Shown here in pieces: positions 60,397 to 64,000 of a DNA stretch of 64,000 nt; position 1 is the first letter of the stretch; each line of letters starts with the position of its first letter. The translations under genes and the position numbers were made by a program. Origin of the DNA: Turnera subulata (lineage: Eukaryota; Streptophyta; Magnoliopsida; Malpighiales; Passifloraceae); assembly GCA_028386065.3 (NCBI GenBank), contig JAKUCV010000976.1:282273-346272 (forward strand), written 5' to 3'. The notes under the pieces are model-generated. The model was not told where the DNA came from. It saw only the letters and a list, made by a program, of their open reading frames with translations, and ran no database searches.

Positions 60397-63300
60397 ACAC
60401 CGGCAACATTGGCCATGACACAATCATCATCAATTTTATTATAAATTATATAATAAATTATCCAAGGTAAATGAGTATGCAGCGGAAGACAAAATAACAT
60501 AAGGAACATGAAAGTAAAGCACCCTATTGATCCGACCCGTCGAGAGAAAAACACCGCCACCTGCTGATATGCACCCTATTCAACGAACAGTTCACCTGTA
60601 AAAGATGTGAGGGGTGAGACCAACTACTGTCTCACCATAAACAAATAAACCAAGATATAAACATGTACAAGTAAACCACCAATACACTGGTACATGGCAA
60701 TAAAATTCACAGTGCACAAAGAATGTCATCAACAGTGCACATCACAAGTCATCAACAAACTTTTATCCGACGCATGTACTTCATCGTCTTACTATTAACA
60801 TAATTCTTCAGTTTTATAAGGGTTGTACATTTTATTATTAGGGCCCTCTACTGTGAGCGTCTGGCGTGGTAGCGATTGGCCAGCTTCCCAGGGCATATGC
60901 CCAAACATAAACCATATACATATATCAGTACACCGGAATGGGTAAGTTCCGACAAGTGAAAAACCACTAACAACCAAGTGGCCGACAGCTCTAGGAGGGC
61001 TGCTCTCCTCAAATAATACATAATACAAGAACCTTGGGCACACCCGTCTATCCCTAAGTCGCCGGCTCTGTGAGGGGTGCTCTCACCAAAAGAATAGATA
61101 ATAACAAATAACCAAGGGGTACACCCGACCATCCCTAAGGCGCCAGCTCTGTGAGGGGTACTCTCACTAATATACTATCGAGGGGCGTACCCATCTATCC
61201 CCTCGTCACCGTCTCTGTGAGTACAACTCACTATAAATACAGGACCCGAGGAGTACCCTCTCCCCCGCTCGGTGCTACCGGTCAACAGCCCCACAACAGA
61301 AATTATTTATCTTTTAGTTTACCAGCTTGGTAAGTTGTTACTGTATTATATATAAAGTAGTTGTATGCTCTTTAATAATTCTTGTATCATGTGTGCTCCT
61401 TTTCTATCAGTACATCTCATGTACTCAAAACTTGATGACAACCATCATAGGTACCATATCATATAATCAGCACACAATAAGAAAATATAACACCAGCATG
61501 ACAACCAGAGCAGACAAGAGCATACGACACAACAAGCACCCAGGCAAACAACGTTTGATAGAAACAATAATTTATCACGTCATTTACCCATGACCATCAA
61601 CCAGAGCATTGTGGGCAGTAATGGCATACCAGAGTTTATAAGTCCTCACCTGGATAAATAAAAACTATATTGGAAGCTAGCACATCGACCTGCTGATCCT
61701 CAAGCATCACTCATGCCTAAATCAATATACATGCATATGTCACTATAGCTCACAACTAGCATATAACGGAAAACGGCATGCTATTTTAAACCGTTTAGGA
61801 TTATTGGTAAAAGCCCCTAACCCTACACATAACATACAAAGAAGTTACCTCAAAGCTCAAGGTCTTTGAAAACAAGAAAACCATTTCAAGAGTAATTCAA
61901 CCGTGTTCAAAGAAATATTATCTGAACAAGTCAGGGTCAAAATTTAGAAACCCTTATATATATTGGTAATCAAAAGGCCTATGTGGTAGTAATTTCTTAT
62001 AGAAAACTTTCAGAAATAAAGTTAAGAAAAAATTCCACGATGCAATACTCCATAGCCCATTAGACAAGAACAAACCTTTTTGGTCATAAGCCTTGTATCA
62101 CCCATGAATTTAAAACAATTTAAATGTCATGTATATGATCAAGTGCAGGGTATGTAAGCATGTGAAACCAACACATAATTAGGAAAACAAATTAAACAAT
62201 GATTGGATGGAAACAAAATAATGAAAGTAGAAGTAACCCATGTGAAGCGCGCAATCCTCTAGTTGATTCAAGCCTACACTAAAATTCTAAGCATTGACCT
62301 TGAATGGTTAAATCCACGTGTTTTGGTACTGTCGTTGTTTGTTCAACCTATTTGACACCAACCCAAGTCTTGTTTCAATCAACAAAGACACGCAACCAGA
62401 CACATGTTTCGTTAATGACGCACTCAATCCATGCAAAGAAACATCCGTTTCCAACACCTTTCTTACCCAAATTATTTACAATATTCTTACAGTCATTATT
62501 ATATTATTACCCAATTAAAATTTGGTACTGCACTTAATTTACACTCCAAGACTTGAGGCTTACCTAAAATTGAAGAACCTATAGACCATGAACCCTGAAA
62601 CTAGAAACCATGTCCGATCATCGTCCTCCCACAAGCCAACTCAGGCAGTATTGAACCGAGGCCGAGCTCTGAGCTCTATCAAGGGAAAAACGAGAGTTTC
62701 CACCACCCGCTCCTATTCCTTGCCCTCCCTTGCAAACTATTACCTAAGATGACCACAACGGCGTTGCTCCTTTGGGTGGCGGCTTGAAGTAAAGAAAGAG
62801 ATGAGAGAAGGGTTTGAGAGCAAAAGGGAATTCATGGATGAAGAAGACGGCATGGAAAAAAATAAGAAGAAAATGAGAGGAGATGAAATAAAGTAACAGG
62901 TTAAGAACATCGGTTGCAAACCCTTGAATTGAATTTTTTTTTAAAGGATCAAACAACATCGTTTTTGCCTTCCACAGCCCCAAGTCAAAGCACCCATATG
63001 CATTGTTCCATACCTTATACCTCCTACTTATTATATATATATATATTTTTTCTTTTGAAACTAAGAACACATTTAGGAACCAACTCCCAAAATAAAATAA
63101 AAGGCATTGGTTTAAATTTAAATTTCTAAAAAAATACATAAATGAATGAATCTTTTGACCAAAATGGTGAAAATTTCCATGAGGTAAAGTTAGAAAAAAA
63201 ATTCTGAAAATTTCATAATAAAATTTACGAATAAAAATAAAAATAATAAAAATAAAAATTCGGAGCATTACAGTTCTACTCCACTTAAGAGAAATTTCTT

Positions 63301-63583
63301 CCTCGAAATTTACATATAAAAAAATAAACGCTTAACCTACACCATGCGGTGTCATCCGGTATATAAATACCGTCGGCCAAAACTACTAAGTAGAACCATC
63401 ATGTCCATCAACCATATTTCCAAGCAAGAACTCCGATATACCAAGTCAATCATCGACTCTAGCCAAACATGATCAATAGAGCATAAGATCAAAGCACTAA
63501 CCCAAGAGTTCTATCGAACCGTGACCAACATTAATAATATCAGAATCTGAAATCCGTTTCATTATCATCATTGATACTTCCCT
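60397..63583 (-). mobile_element. - strand 3' end of a related element: LTR plus a little interior
   Basis: The LTR starts on the - strand at 63272 (TGTAATGCTCCG) and runs left to about 60397, where its last bases are lost or altered. 63273-63583 is interior: read on the - strand it holds the CGAGGAAGAAATT and TTAAGTGGAGTAGAAC 3'-end signature and matches 37970-38108. This is a different subfamily from the other copies. No coding sequence. Confidence 0.7.
60961..61250 (-). repeat. tandem repeats of about 80-90 bp within the - strand LTR
   Basis: Three to four degenerate units contain GGCTCTGTGAGGGGT(G/A)CTCTCAC-like text followed by an A/T-rich segment and a (C/G)ACACCCG(T/A)C(T/C)ATCCCTAAG segment. 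They occupy the place of the 22-bp repeats of the other LTRs. Confidence 0.65.
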
Positions 63584-64000
63584 TGTAATGCCCCGATTTT
63601 TCGTTATTTGATTTTTATGGAATTTCCAAATTTTTGGAATTTAAATTCCAATTTTACCCTTGTAGAATTTCTGGGATTTTTGGTCAAGAAAATTAATGTT
63701 AATAATTTATTTTTACATGAAAATATTTTGTATATGATGGATTTAATCCTAGTCTCGGGTTCTGCGGAATTTATTTGTGTTTTAGGGTGCAACACTTGGT
63801 GTAGTGTAGTTTTGCCAAAAACTACGTAGTTTCAGGTGAGGCCAAACATAAGACTCATGCCAGACCTGTGTTTTGACCGTCTTAAGAGGGTTGACCGCGC
63901 CTCAGTCCAAAACGACGTCGTTTTGGACTAGGCCGGCTCAAACCCTAAAACCTCCTTTTCCTTCTTTTCTCTTCTCCTCTCCTTCTCTTCTTCCACCCCG
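63584..64000 (+). repeat. start of another LTR of the same superfamily, cut by the window end
   Basis: TGTAATGCCCCGATTTTTCG at 63584, with the usual following text (GGAATTT..., TTTACCCTTG, CAAAAACTACGT) and a 26-bp palindrome at 63904-63929. Its end is outside the window. Confidence 0.75.

Noticed and set aside
57209..60401. Target-site duplication for the LTR at 57219-60396
   Set aside because: ACCAT before and ACACC after do not match; ACACC also occurs at 57209-57213 but not adjacent to the LTR start.
57219..64000. LTRs at 57219 and 63584 as the two ends of one element
   Set aside because: They are too different from each other, the text between is an oppositely oriented LTR with its own interior, and no primer-binding site follows 60396.

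Overview
The window looks like nuclear DNA of a flowering plant, most likely a dicot. It holds one intact, intron-bearing housekeeping gene surrounded by nested LTR retrotransposons. The gene, at 7706-9836, has six exons and encodes a 313-residue Brix-domain protein, the ribosome production factor RPF2. Its promoter carries the site II and telo-box elements usual for plant ribosome-biogenesis genes. I see no other functional host gene, tRNA, rRNA unit or CRISPR array.

Layout: 1-6392 is the 3' part of a SIRE/Maximus-type Ty1-copia element, with a decayed envelope-like region split by a solo LTR (2072-3587) and a 3' LTR at 5412-6392. A foldback repeat lies at 6414-6960. RPF2 and its promoter occupy about 7476-9836. 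A non-autonomous Ty3-gypsy element of Tat/Ogre type (element A, + strand) runs from 10809 to 18461, where its 3' LTR stops abruptly against the LTR of a second Tat-like element (element B, - strand). Element B is a tandem LTR-int-LTR-int-LTR array (18462-57211). Both internal regions carry gag-protease on the - strand and an antisense ORF of plant-mobile-domain type on the + strand; reverse transcriptase and integrase are absent. Two large elements are nested in B. One is an Athila element at 18549-31409 (+), with gag-pol lacking integrase, an envelope-like ORF, and a 5S-bearing insertion in its left LTR. The other is a large non-autonomous element at 33302-41361 (+), with LTRs of about 3.3 kb and a 1.5 kb non-coding interior. 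The right end (57219-64000) holds three diverged LTR copies related to that last family, in both orientations.

The most striking observation is in the 3' LTR of the 33302-41361 element. The 188 bases at 39534-39721 are the base-by-base complement, in the same reading direction and not reversed, of 34726-34913 in the sister LTR. I find no mismatch across the whole block. No known replication, repair or transposition process makes a parallel complement. A diverged third copy (about 58670-58860) agrees with the 34726 version, so the 39534 block is the altered one. A data-handling artefact or deliberate edit is the most economical explanation, but it needs checking against raw reads.

Other notable points are: a GC-rich hairpin module plus TATA box shared by the Tat LTRs and the promoter of their antisense ORFs; a 22-26 bp palindrome whose arms covary between LTR copies; a head-to-head breakpoint between elements A and B; and an envelope-like ORF in the Athila element with its own TATA box and a single in-frame stop.
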